A DNA stretch of 64,000 nt, from assembly GCA_027257055.1 (NCBI GenBank), contig JAPVLO010000059.1, positions 806,001-870,000 of the forward strand, in the 5' to 3' direction. Shown here piece after piece: positions 27,780 through 39,424 of the stretch (position 1 is its first letter; each line of letters opens with the position of its first letter). The translations under genes and the position numbers were made by a program. The notes below the pieces were generated by a model. That model was not told the DNA's origin and ran no database searches. It saw only the letters and a list, made by a program, of their open reading frames with translations. This DNA is from Cephalopachus bancanus (lineage: Eukaryota > Chordata > Mammalia > Primates > Tarsiidae).

Positions 27780-27985
27780 GCACTTTCCTTCAATAGCACT
27801 TGATTCAAAAGACTAGTTTACTCTTTACCACAGCCCATTACCAATAATCGTTTGTCTTTCCTGCCATATTATACTATCTTCAAGGGGAAAGACTATGTGT
27901 CATTCACCTTTGGATTCATAGCTCACACAGACCTTGGCCCACCGCAGGTGCTGCATACATATTTGTTAACTGAAATCAACTATAA
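27780..27985 (+). repeat. L2 3' end
   Basis: The end CTTCAAGGGGAAAGACTATG, TTGGATTCATAGCTCACAC, GGTGCTGCATACATATTTG matches the common L2 tail pattern. Confidence 0.65.
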
Positions 27986-28059
27986 GTTCAGAGGTTTATG
28001 ATGATACCATATTCACAAGTTAAGAAACATTAATTCATGTCAAAAGAAAATAGTAAAAT

Positions 28060-28320
28060 AAGAACATCAACTAATATTACAGAGCACTTACTATGAACTT
28101 GGCACTATTCTAATTTATAACTTATTTAATCTAAACTACAGATCTATTAAGCAGGTTATATTACTCTCACGATTAATTGATGAGGAAATTGAAGCACAAC
28201 AGATTAACTGACTTGTCCAAGGGCCTGCAATCAGAAAGTGACAGAACCAGAATCTGAAGCCCTACAATCTAGCTCCAGAAGTCACACTTTAACCCATCAG
28301 CATCATGCCTGTCCATGTGA
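28060..28320 (+). repeat. MIR, sense
   Basis: GAGCACTTACTATGAACTTGG, then GATGAGGAAATTGAAGCAC and CTTGTCCAAGGGCCTGC, the MIR order. Confidence 0.85.
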
Positions 28321-30180
28321 TTTGGAAATGAGGTGACTCTAAAGCTGGGCAATCATCTGTTTTCCAGGATAAACATCTTTTGAATTAGCTGTGCTTACTT
28401 AACCATTCACAATCAGCACAGAAAGGCATGTGACAGCTCTACTTTCCCTAAATCTCTTTAATACCCATATTAGATTGTCAGGTGATAGTAAGAAAAAAAT
28501 AGATATTTAAAAATAATATTCACATAGATGAGATGAAAACATTTACAAACCTCAAACAAGTACCATAAACATTATAGTGGATTCTGGGTTAAATGAATTC
28601 ATTAAGAGACATTTTTTACTTGTAGCTTGTATGTATCTTTAAACGACCTTGTGTCTGAATAAATCTTCCTCCTCTCTTCCTTTCTTATTCAAAGACATTC
28701 AAGAAATTAAATACAATTAAAAACCCAACACTCCCAAGTCATTGGGTCTATGAGAAAAGTGATCTTTAAGGGGACGTTTAAAAAACATTGTAATAAAAGC
28801 TATAGTGTATTCCATCAGAGTTGTGATTCAAGAAGGTTTAGCTCCTAAAGAGTGATTTTATACATTTGAATGACAAACACTGGGTATCTGAGTGGTAAAG
28901 ATTACTAAAAGATTTTGGCATTGTAATTTTTCAGATCACTTTGTCATATCTCCAATGAATAATTTATTCTGAATGATACTTCATAATTGAATTTCATATT
29001 CAAATGAATTTAAAATTACTGTACACTAATATATACTTTGGCAGAAAGACATTGATGTTCATCTGACACCATCACCAAATAATTGATATTATATTAAAGA
29101 AGAAATAAGATTGATTCTAGTTAGTCTTGACTAAGTGGGTACTTCCATTGTTTAATCTGATGGTTATTAATTTTTAAAACTGTTCTTGCAATTGAAAACC
29201 CAAGTTAAAAGTATAAATTGTTATACTTTAAATGTTAAAATGAATCTTTCTAGCTAAAAATAACATGAAAAACAAAAAAATTATTTGAAAGGTTAACCTT
29301 TGAAAGGTAATTGGAACAGAAAGCAGCCTATGTATAAATATTCACATTGGCATGGCTCTAAGAATATTAACTTTATTTGCTGCCTCTGGCTACCTAAAGG
29401 CTTTAGTTTAATAACCAAGGCAAAGTGGACCATTTGGCAATTATCCTTCAAATCAGGGTTACCATTGAACACCTAGAGGGTCCAGGCAGATAGCTTAAAT
29501 GACCAAAGCAGGAAGACTCTGAGTGCAACTGCATACCTTATGAATAGAGAGGATTAAACTTCACAGGAGAGTTTACAGCTTCTTAAAAGTGTGCCATTGC
29601 CTTTCAGCTCCTGCCAGGTGCTTGTGTGCAAGCAAGCAGGCTCAATGTTGACAAATTTGATTTTTTTCAAGGAGCTCAGAAATTAGGACTTTTTAATATG
29701 AAATCTCCAGATTTATAAATGGTAGCTGAAGGGCTTTCATAATGCTGTTTGAGGTATACCACCTCAAAATACCTACCAGTTCCTGAAAGGCAGAAAGAAG
29801 TTAAGAGTGTTTTGGCAAAAACAAAACTGGGCCTAATACCACACTAACACCAGGGAGGACCCTAGGAATGGTGTCTTGAATAAGTGGGGTGCTTTCTGCC
29901 ACCTTACTGCTCTCTGAAGAAATTTCCCCTAAAACACAATTCAGTTTTAATTCAACAAGGGCTCACTGGAAACAACGTATATTAATAGCAGAAAGGAAAG
30001 CACTTCTTGGATTGGGAGGAAACTAAGAAGAAATTAGAGCAGGTTTTAGAACTGAATTTATTAATATTTCTTTGAATGTTCCTGGACATTTGTGGAATCG
30101 CCAGGTACATTTACGAAGCTATATAATTTGGCCATGATACACTCATTATTTTTTATTCAACATCAGGAGGCACATTAAGA
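28321..30180. other. Intron, no gene seen
   Basis: Almost 1.9 kb without a recognisable repeat, the longest repeat-poor stretch in the window. No exon signature was seen on the host strand. Small open frames are not supported. Confidence 0.5.
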
Positions 30181-30189
30181 CTTGCCAAT

Positions 30190-30400
30190 TTGTTCAGTAA
30201 ATATTTATTGAGCACTTACTATGTACCATGTACTGATAGGGACTGGGGATGAAAGCCAAATGAGACGTGCTTGTAGTCTAATAGAAGAAACAGACAAGTA
30301 AAGAGATTATAAAAGTACAGGGGAGAGGAATATTATGAGGGTTATGAAACTCTGAATAGAAATGATAAGCTATTCCCCAAATATCTAATCCACAGAGGGG
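30190..30400 (-). repeat. L2 3' end, antisense
   Basis: CAGTAAATATTTATTGAGC, ACTATGTACCATGTACTGAT and GGGACTGGGGATGAAAGCC are the reverse of the standard L2 tail. Confidence 0.7.
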
Positions 30401-30449
30401 AAATCTTAGAAGGTTTACTGGAAGAAGTAGCATCTAAAGAGAAAATAGG

Positions 30450-30665
30450 ATCTATAATCCTTATTTAGGGCTTACTCTGTGTCAGGCACTGTCCTAAAAG
30501 CTTTATGTTTATTAATTCATGTAAATCCCCACAATAACCTTAACAGTGTGAATACTACACATTACCTAAATTTTATATTTCAGACAAATGCACAGGAACT
30601 TGCATAGGATCACAAAACTAGTGTCAGAACCCAGATTCTATGTTCTTAACACTTTCAGATTATTA
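30450..30665 (+). repeat. MIR, sense
   Basis: GGGCTTACTCTGTGTCAGG, CACTGTCCTAAAAGC and the later GAACTTGCATAGGATCAC and GTCAGAACCCAGATTC blocks. Confidence 0.8.
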
Positions 30666-30932
30666 GCATGCTATATATTTAAGAAAATATAGAATAATTA
30701 GGACATATAAGTAATTATGACGTGATCTCACTGTGTTGACATCCGAGCCTGAAAGGAACACTATAGAAACAATGTCCCATTAATTTTTAGGACTGCTTCA
30801 AATGTATGAGAGATTTTCCTTCTAGACTTAACCATATTCAGAAGGAAGGTTCTCGATATGTTATGACTGTTTTGCTTTTTAAAATTTAGCATATCATGAG
30901 TTGAAGTCATCTAAAACAGTCACTAGTTAAAT

Positions 30933-31701
30933 CAAAACAATGAGATACCATCTCACATCAGCCAGAATGGCTTTTATTAAAAAATCAAAAAAAACCCCAC
31001 AACACATGTTGGTGAGGTTGTGGAGGAAAGGGAACACTCATACACTGTTGGTGGGAATGTAAGCTAGTTCAACCCCAATGGAAGGCAGCTTGTAGATTTC
31101 ACAAATAACTAAAAACAGATTTACTATTCAACCCAGCAGTCTCACTACTGGGTATACAACCAAAGGAGCATAAATCACTCTACCAAAAAGACACTGGCAC
31201 GTGTATGCTTACTGCAGCACTATCCACAATAGCAAAAACATGGAATCAACCTAGAAACAGCAGATTGGATAAAGAAAATGTGGTCCATATACACCATGAA
31301 ATACTACACAGTCTTTAAAAAAAACAAAAACAAAAATCATGTTCTTTGCAGCAACATGGATGCAGGTAGAGACCATCATCCCAAGTGAATAATCACAGAA
31401 ACAGAACACTGAATACTACATGTTCTTCCTAGTAAGTGGGAGCTAACACTGAATACACATATGCACAAGGATGGGAACAACAGACACTGGGGCACCTCTA
31501 AAGAGGGGATAGAGGTAAGGGGATAGGGGTTGAAAAACTACCTACTGGGTACCATGTCCTCAGTGATGGGCTCAATAGAAGCCCAAACTTTACCATTATG
31601 CAATATCCATGTAACGATCCTGCACATGCACCCTTTGAATCTAAAAAAAATAGTAAAATAAGAACAAAGTAAAAAATTAACAAAGCATGTACTAAAGCCA
31701 C
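30933..31701 (+). mobile_element. L1, older primate type (L1PB/L1PA-like 3' end)
   Basis: AATGAGATACCATCTCACATC, GTTTACTGCAGCACTATCC-like sequence, GGATGGGAACAACAGACACT and CCTGCACATGCACCCTTTG resemble the L1 lineage shared with monkeys and apes, unlike the GTACAATTCAGGG tails elsewhere. CTAAAACAGTCACTAGTT (30911) and CTAAAATAGTCACTAGTT (31702) flank it as an 18-bp duplication with one mismatch. The tail is long and A-rich. Confidence 0.85.
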
Positions 31702-31723
31702 CTAAAATAGTCACTAGTTTAAT

Positions 31724-32109
31724 TTCCTCATACTGTACTACTTTTTTTTTTAACAACTGCATGTAATTTTCATGCTCCATCTCCTTAAGAGTGCTTAAGG
31801 GGTAGGAAGATGAGATAGACAGATGAGTAAAAAAGGCTTAGAAAACACAGTTCCACAGTACCTATTATAGCTCCTTTGTTTATAGTTTAAACACTGAATT
31901 TCTTATGCCATTAGATACCTAGTGCTGACAGTACAGATTCATTTGAAAGACCCATTTATCAAATATGAAAGACATTTCAGTCAAGTTCACATCCTATCTT
32001 ATCAAGATATTTGTGTGGTTTAGTTATAACAGAAAGAAAATATTTTATTTTCAAACACTAGATTCCCATGAATGCATACTATGTAAATTATAGCCATGCA
32101 CATAATGAT
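31724..32109. other. Intron, no gene seen
   Basis: Single-copy stretch between the older L1 and the next Alu. Nothing recognised. Confidence 0.5.
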
Positions 32110-32123
32110 CAGTTTAGATTTTA

Positions 32124-32414
32124 TTTTTGTTTTTTTTTTTTGAGTTGGAGTCTCACTCTGTCGCCCAGACTGGAGTGCAGTGGCCGCTCCCGGCCACCAC
32201 AGCCTCGACCTGCTGGGCTCCGGTGATCCTTCTGCCTCAGCCTTCCCAGTAGCCGGAATTACAGGCATGCGCTACCAAGCCCGGCTGATTTTTTGATTTA
32301 TTGTAGAGATGAGGTCTTGCTGCCCCGGCGGGTCTCAAACCCGCGGGCTCAGGCAATCCACTCACCTCAGCCTCCCAAAGGCGCGGGATTACAGGCTGAG
32401 CCACCGAGCCTGGC
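32124..32414 (-). mobile_element. Lemur-type Alu, antisense
   Basis: T tail then GAGTTGGAGTCTCACTCTG through to GAGCCTGGC. CAGTTTAGATTTTA at 32110-32123 and 32415-32428 is a perfect 14-bp duplication. Confidence 0.95.
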
Positions 32415-32666
32415 CAGTTTAGATTTTAATGAACTATCTAGAGACCACAGAGTTAGTTAACTGACAAGAATGACTGAACTCACAAAAGTGAGGTAGTGAC
32501 ATATTTGATTTATTAATCACACGTAGAATAGTGTATCGGGCTCACATAGGCTTTAACTCTTAAAAACCACTTAACATTGAACTCTAAAATAACCTTATAT
32601 GAATAAGGAAATCAATACCTAAACACAAAAGGATTAACATAATTTTATTTGTAAGGCATTTTCCCT

Positions 32667-32764
32667 TTTTTTTCATCTTTTAATTTTTATTTAAAATTGT
32701 GGAGTATAATTCAGGGCTAGGTATACAAATATTCACGGTGCAGGTACCCTTATCAATGAGGTGT
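32667..32764 (-). mobile_element. Very short L1 3' tail
   Basis: T-rich start, GTGGAGTATAATTCAGGG, GGTACCCTTATCAATGAGG and then GTGT. GCATTTTCC at 32656-32664 and 32765-32773 flanks it. Same size and same truncation point as the insertion at 24486. Confidence 0.9.
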
Positions 32765-32775
32765 GCATTTTCCTT

Positions 32776-33279
32776 AATGTCTTACAAGAAGAGGAGAGAG
32801 AATATCCAAATTTAATTTTTTGAGCATTTATGAACACTTAATACTACATGAATTTAAAAAACAATTCTAGTGCAAACAGAAACCATCCATTTATTCTATA
32901 ACCCAGTTCCTGTGTGTGAGAGGGCTGCCTATTTCCAAGGTTATGTTTGATTATTCTTTACTTACATCTGCTTGAACATCAAACCCAGTGGCTCTGCCTA
33001 CTGTGAAAGGGTCAGTATGAACTCGATGTCACCACTGGCCATTGTCTTACCTCACTGCCCTCCCATCTTCTTGACACACCAGAACTTCTTTTTGAAGTTA
33101 TCCTGATTGTCATGTTCCTCAAATACGTTCCAATCTGGACTGTTCTCTCTTGTGGAAACTTCTTGGTTTCCATGACACTACACTCGCCTTTCAAGTTGCT
33201 TTCTCATTGTTGCCCTGTTCCTCCATGGATTCTTTTCCCTTTGCCCTTCCCTTATATTGGTAGGCTCTTGAATTTTCTT
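32776..33279. other. Intron, no gene seen
   Basis: Single-copy sequence, possibly with old L2 remains from about 33000. No exon signature on the host strand. Confidence 0.4.
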
Positions 33280-34130
33280 CTCTAGTCTCCTTTGTTGTTG
33301 TTGCTTTTCAGTTGCTGTTGCAATTTCATCCATTCTCATAATTTAAATGCCACTTCCTTGCTGAAAAAGCTCAAACATCCAGCAGACTTCTCTTTGGAAC
33401 TCCAACATATATGCACCTCCAAAAATCTGAATCTGAATGTCTCACAGTTGTATCCTTCTCACTCATCCTCCACAAGTGATGCTCTATTTAAGATGCAAAT
33501 CTAACCATGTTATCTCCTGCTGCAAGAATACAGTCCAGGTTCCATGACTAGAAAGGCAAGGACTGTGAAGAGGTTGCCGCTCTTTTCTCTTCAGCCTTAT
33601 CCATCTTGCCCCTCTTCTGGCCTCCCTTCAGCAATGCTAGATTACTGGCCTTGCCTACACACCTCATGCAACTTCCCAGATGCTGCTTTTTCTCTTCAGG
33701 GAACACTCTCCACTTCTTAAACTGGCTGACTCATTCCCATCCTTCAAGGCCCAACTCAGGCATCCTCTTTTTCAGAGGGTCTTCTCTGACCACTCCCCTT
33801 GAGCTCCACAGTTCACTGTGGTTTGCTCTCCCAGCATGTGCCACACGATAGGGAAAAGGTCTGTTTATATACGTCTTAGCTCATGGCTAAAATTTCTGAT
33901 GTTGCTTCACATTCCTCTATTGCTCCTACCTCAGTCCTCACTAATCCTAATCTGGATTATTGTCAGTAGTCTCCTCAACTGCACTTTCTACTCTCTCCAA
34001 ATCACTGCAATTACCACTACCAGATTAACCTTCCCAAAGCACAGAACTGGCTGTATGTTCCTTTCCCAGTCCAAAAGCTTTAATAGCTCCCTTTTCTCTA
34101 CCATAGTGGTTCCCTGAGAGTGGAACATGC
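33280..34130 (+). repeat. L2, sense (3' half)
   Basis: Successive L2 blocks in order: AATCTGAATGTCTCACAG, CATCCTTCAAGGCCCAACTC and the CTTCTCTGACCACTCCC segment, and a second run with CTAATCTGGATTATTGTC, CTCCTCAACTGC and CAGATTAACCTTCCC. The order of blocks suggests two overlapping L2 copies. Confidence 0.7.
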
Positions 34131-34689
34131 ACCATATATGAAACAATTTTAGGTGGTACATAGGAGTAGCATTAAATGGCTCCAGATCACAGTATAAAAA
34201 TTTCCCTTGATCAGTTTTCTTTTAGTCCTAACTATGCCAGGGAGAAAGCTTGAACATGTATCTAGTCCTTGATAAACTCCTTTTAACAAAGAACAGGCCT
34301 CAAGATAGAACCTCTAACAAGAAATAGGTAGACTTTAAAATATTGTTTTGTTTTCCATATATTTATTTTTATATTTTATTTTTAGAGATTTACTCTGGTT
34401 TCCATTTATAAGAGTGGCATAAGGCTTTCTTTTAGAATAAATTTAAGCCAAAAGAAAAGAGAAAGAGTTGATTTAAAATAAAGTATTAAGTATATACTAG
34501 AACAAGTAGTACACACAAACATGGTACTGAGAGTATGGAAATGACTAAAGTGTGAGAAAGTCAGTCAATCGGGCCCTTCAGAAGTTACACAACAAACATA
34601 AAACCTCCAAACTTATATCAGGCTGTTGTAATGTAGGACTGATGCTTCCTTAGGGTTCCTTATAAATCTGGCAACCACAATTAATCATT

Positions 34690-35095
34690 CTTTGTTCTCC
34701 ATACATGTACCACTTTCCATCCTCCATGCTTTTGCCCACATTCTGCTTGGAATGCCTGGCTTCCTATTTATTCCTGCTGGAATCTTACAGTGCCCACACT
34801 AAGTGCAATCTCCTTCATGAAACCTTTCCTCATCCTGTAAGCAGATGGATTTCTTTCCCTTTCAGGATACGAACAGAACTTTCTCTCTCCACTGTGCTTC
34901 CCATCACAGTTTTGATGATATTATAGGTATTCAAATAATTATGTTTTTACACTTAGATTTTAAGCTCTTTTGAGAGAGGGGAAGGAAGACCATAAATTGT
35001 ATCCATTTTTTATACTACCATAGCAAATAAAAAAGTGCCTCATACACGGAGTAGGCCCATAATTAATATCTGCTGAATTGAATTTAATATTTTAG
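34690..35095 (+). repeat. L2 3' end, sense
   Basis: TTGGAATGCCTGGCTTCC, CTTCATGAAACCTTTCC, TAAGCTCTTTTGAGAGAGG and GTGCCTCATACACGGAGTAG are the usual closing blocks of L2. It ends about 20 bases before the donor side of the 35118-35232 exon. Confidence 0.75.
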
Positions 35096-35117
35096 GCAAC
35101 ATTCATGTAATACTTAC

Positions 35118-35232
35118 AATTTTGCGTTTGATCATGAAGAGTGGAATTTTTGCATGAAGAGGAGTTGAGGACAGTTCCTTATGCACCGTTGATAAATACA
35201 ATCTTCTTTTGATGTTTCCTAAATCAGTAATT
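35118..35232 (-). CDS. CFAP20DC: CFAP20DC internal exon (middle of the CFAP20-like domain)
   Basis: On the minus strand a CTCTTTTTTCAG acceptor precedes a 115-nt open exon (1 nt plus 38 codons) followed by a GTAAGTA donor. The peptide begins [20 protein letters not shown] and ends MIKRKI. The [10 protein letters not shown] core corresponds to NVRRRFRASN in CFAP20, and the ending joins directly to the Trp-Cys-Asn start of the exon at 13923-14079. The intron between them is about 21 kb. The first nucleotide completes a codon from an earlier exon, which should lie at a higher coordinate; none was found between 35233 and 64000, so it is either outside or was missed. The exon sits in single-copy sequence between L2-derived segments. 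Confidence 0.85.
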
Positions 35233-36350
35233 CTGAAAAAAGAGAAGAGAGAAGAAGGATTCCTATTAATTTAATAACTACTACTTTGGATAATCTTCAA
35301 AATGATAAAATTTAGCACACAGACCCTTTCCAACAGGGAGATCAAACACAGAATTTAAGAATTGCCTTTTTCTTTCTAGAAGTAATAAAATTTCTTCCTT
35401 AAATTCAAAGTGCTCACAAGCCTGAATGTATAAATTCACTTAATATGCTAATTTATTTCGGTACTCGACACTAGATTTCCACAGTCCTCCAGCCTATGAA
35501 AAAAATTCAATTTGTATGAACTGAGAAACTGCTAGCCTTTAATAACCACGCTTGTTCCAGCCCCTTAAGCTTGTGTTATCTTGGGACATACTGTCACCTA
35601 CTAAATAGGAAAACATTATGGGTTTCTTTCCCTAAAAATGCACCTGTCATTTTATATAGGCTCTTAGTCTGCTTAGAGACAGACACAAAACACTGACTGT
35701 CGGTTTCACTTCCTAAGCACATATCTTCAAACCAGAATTATAATACACAACTTTATTGCTCACTATTCAGGTCAACCCACAGTGATACCAAGGACACTGA
35801 ATGTGAACATCTTTAATAGATTTAGACCACAGCCATGATCACAAAGATTAGGTTTCCTTCAAATTGATAGAGGCTCATTTTTATGTTCTGCTTCCTTTAG
35901 GTCTCAGAGGTAACAGAGCAGGCTTAAAATCTCCAAACCTGTCTCAGGCTGCTATATTGTAGAGTTGATGCTTCCTTAAAAACTGTCTTTTTATCTGAGA
36001 ATAAATTATTTTTCCCCATTTTTAGCAACTTTGTCTATATATACTACACTGTTAATTTTCTACAATTATCAATTCCCTAAGGAGAAAACATTTCATTCAA
36101 ATACACCGTTGTCAATATTTATAGTGCAATTAACTATCTAAAAAATCAACATAGCCTTTTCTATAGCCTCACTCCATGCCTCCTCCTTCCCACTTTTCTA
36201 ATCTCATTAAAGCCTCCATCTAGAATACTCCACATAGCTCACTGTGGATAAACTATCATTAAACAATATTGAGAATATGGTAAACATGAAGTGAGATAAT
36301 TTCAGAGCATGGTCCAGACCCCAAAATTCTACCTTACTTACATTACATGA
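35233..36350. other. Intron upstream of the 35118-35232 exon
   Basis: Single-copy sequence. Its first bases are the exon's acceptor tract. A block at about 35890-35980 resembles one at 34560-34660. No further exon was recognised. Confidence 0.5.
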
Positions 36351-36362
36351 TACGATAAATTC

Positions 36363-36652
36363 TTTTTTTTTTTTTTTTTGAGTTGGAGTCTCACTCTGTC
36401 ACCCAGGCTGGAGTGCAGGGACACACTCATGTCCACTCCAGCATCGACCTGCTTGGCCCCAGTGATCCTTCCGCCTCAGCCTTCCAAGTAGCTAAAACTA
36501 CAGGCACACACTACCATGCCTGGCTAATTTTTTATTTATTGTAGGTCTTGCCAAGTTGCCTGGGTTGGTCTCGAACCCGTGGATTCGGGCAATCCACTTG
36601 TCTTGGCCTCCCAAAGTGCTGGGATTACAGGCTGAGGCACTGAGCCCAGCCA
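36363..36652 (-). mobile_element. Lemur-type Alu, antisense, diverged
   Basis: T tail, GAGTTGGAGTCTCACTCTG, and a head ending TGAGCCCAGCC. ATAAATTC at 36355-36362 and 36653-36660 flanks it. CpG sites are more decayed than in other copies, so it is older. Confidence 0.92.
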
Positions 36653-36865
36653 ATAAATTCATTTAAAAAACAACAAACCTTTTAAATCAGAACTAAGGTT
36701 TAAAATGCAAAAGTATTAATGCTATTATAGTATTATACTTTAATGTATAAGTAAATGTGGCATCACATTTACCCAAGGCAGTGTCTTCAGAGTGGGATAA
36801 GCACATGGGAGGTGGTGGGGTATCCACTGAAGTGCAGGAAGAAAACACTAAAACTTCCATCCCAA

Positions 36866-37169
36866 GCCGGGCTCGGTGGCTCAGCCTGTAATCCCGCGCT
36901 TTGGGAGGCTGAGGTGAGTGGATTGCCTGAGCTCGCGGGTTCGAGGCCCGCCTGGGCAACTTGGCGAGACCTCATCTCTACAATAAATAAAAAAAATTAG
37001 CCGGGTGTGGTAGCGCACGCCTGTAGTTCCAGCTATTTGGAAGGCTGAGGCAGAAGGATCGCCGGAGCCCAGCAGGTCAAGGCTGCAGTGGCCGAGAGCA
37101 GCCACTGCACTCCAGTCTGGGTGACAGAGTGAGACTCCAACTCAAAAAAACAAAACACAACAAAACAAA
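36866..37169 (+). mobile_element. Lemur-type Alu, sense
   Basis: Head GCCGGGCTCGGTGGCTCAG, intact CpG-rich left arm, tail of A and CAAAA units. AAAACTTCCATCCCA at 36850-36864 and 37170-37184 is a perfect 15-bp duplication. Close to consensus, so relatively recent. It forms an inverted pair with the Alu at 36363-36652. Confidence 0.95.
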
Positions 37170-37184
37170 AAAACTTCCATCCCA

Positions 37185-38019
37185 TCTTTTTACTTTTGTG
37201 CATGTTTTATCATATAATTGTACAACAACATGTTTATATATTTTTGAAATAAATAAATGTACCTATGTGGTAGGTATGAACAAATCTTATGTTAATGTGG
37301 TACAGGATCAAATATGTTTGGAAAACATAGTCATTGGTAGTGCTATTAGGTGTCTCCTGTAAGATGTTCTAACTAGAAAATAGGAGAGACTACAAGGATT
37401 CTGGAAAGGAAAAAGGAACAAAAAGAGGGACTGCATTAACCAAAAACTCATCTGTGACAGTTTTATTAAAGGTTTGTTGTACTTGTGGAAATAAGAATAC
37501 ATATTTTTTATCTAAATTGTTAAGGATCAAACTCCAAACAGAGAAACAATTGAGTATATTATCACTTCAATGGCATATAAAACGATATAAACATTCACTC
37601 ATGTATTCATTTATGCATTCAACAAATACTGAGCCAGGAAATATGCTGAGAATACATCAGGGATACAATGATGAAAAAGACAAGGTCCCTATCCTCCTGG
37701 AACCTATTCTGGTGGAAAAGGAAGGTGAATAAAAATAAAGATATAAAATAATACAAGTTATCTTAAAGGTAGTGAAGGAAACAAATAAGAGACTAAACTA
37801 GAAAACATTAAGAAATGACCTACTTTAGACAGTAGAGGCAGTAAACCCAGGACCTCGTAGGTAAGGGAAGATGGACATAAGGTTGAAGGGGTTGGCAAGG
37901 GCCCAATCATGCAGGGCCTTTATGCCATGATAAAACATTTATAAGTTAATTGCTCATAATAGAAAGCGATTACAGGTACCCAAGTCTACCCTACACAAGG
38001 AATGTATATTATGAAAAGT
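37185..38019 (-). repeat. L2 3' end, antisense, in single-copy intron
   Basis: From about 37600 to 37940, CATTCAACAAATACTGAGCC, GGGATACAATGATGAAAAAG, CAAGGTCCCTATCCTCCTGG and later CATGCAGGGCCTTTATGCC are antisense L2. The rest (37185-37600 and 37940-38019) holds nothing recognised. Confidence 0.65.
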
Positions 38020-39424
38020 TATGGTGTTACCCTTCATTGGTGTGAAATTTGTATAACTGAAATGCACAGATTTTAGTGTAAACTCTCATGTGTTTTGATA
38101 AGTATACAAATTCATTTAAATACCACTCCAATCAAAGCATAGTGCATATCCATCACCTTAGAAAGTTCTGTCCTGGCTCCTCTGGTCAATCCTCACTCCA
38201 TGTGCAATTACTGATTTCTATCACCGTAGATATATTTTTGTCTGTACTTGAATTTCTTATAAATGGAATGGTATAGAACATACTCTTGTGACTGGCTTCT
38301 TTCACTTAACATGATGGTTTGGAGATTTATCCATCTTGTAGCATGTATTAATAGTTATTTTTTAAATTGTTGAGTCTCGTATGGATAGATAACAATTTAT
38401 CCATTTTCCTGTTGACGGACATTTGAGTTGTTTCCAGTTTTGATCTCTTATGAATAAAATCTTCATGAACATGCTTGTAGTATCTTTCTGTGGGCACGTA
38501 TTTTCATTCTCGTGAAAAACAACTGGAAAGATGACTGCTGAGTCATTGGAGGAGGATATTTGTATAACTTTATAGAAATAGTTCTCCAAAGTGTGTACAG
38601 TAGTTCCACATCTTCACCTCCTTTTTGTATTAATGAACCTTTAAATTTTAGCCAATTTAAGTGGGCATAAAATTGATATCACTATGATTTTACTTCCTTA
38701 TGACTTATGACACTGAGCATGGTCACATGTGTTTACTGGTATATCTCTGTTAGTTATCTGTTGTCTTTTGCTCAATTTTTATTAAATATATTTTTTATAA
38801 ATTTAAGATTTCTTTATATATTTTGGATACATGTTCTTTGTCCAGTATATATTGTGAACATTTTCTTAATGGCATTTAAAAAAATTTTATTTGTAAATAT
38901 TTTCTAGCTTATAGAAAAGTATCAAGAATAGTACATGAAAGACTCATATGTCCTTTATACATAGTTGCTGATGCTGATGCTTTGATTAGCAGAAGTTGAG
39001 TTTTCATGAAGTCCGGTTTATCATTATTTATACCAGTGCTTTCTATGGCCTTAAAAAATCCTTGCCTAGCCCAAAGTTACACAGATTTCTTTCTATGTCT
39101 TTACAGTTTCAGTTTTTACATTTAGTTTATGATCTACTCCAAATTAGTTTCTGTGTGTCATGTGAGATAGGGGGTGGAATTCTTTTCTGTATGTTTTTCC
39201 AGTTGTCCCAGCACCATTTATAAAAGACTCTCTTTTCTCCCATTGGAATGCCCTGGTACTTTGTTGAAAATCAATTGATCATATATATCTGTATGTAAAG
39301 ATCTATTTCTGGATTCTCTACTGATTTTTTTTTTAATTGAGCCACTTGTATATTCTTATAACAACAAACTATCCTGATTACTGTTGATATATAGTAAGCC
39401 ATGAAACCAGGTAAAGAAACCTTT

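Noticed and set aside
33280..34130. Coding gene suggested by open frames of 70-99 codons
   Set aside because: The block order is that of L2, and the frames are interrupted with no splice context.
36881..37105. Frames with GSGDPSASAFQ or [13 protein letters not shown] wording, here and in other Alus
   Set aside because: Standard translations of antisense Alu; not genes.
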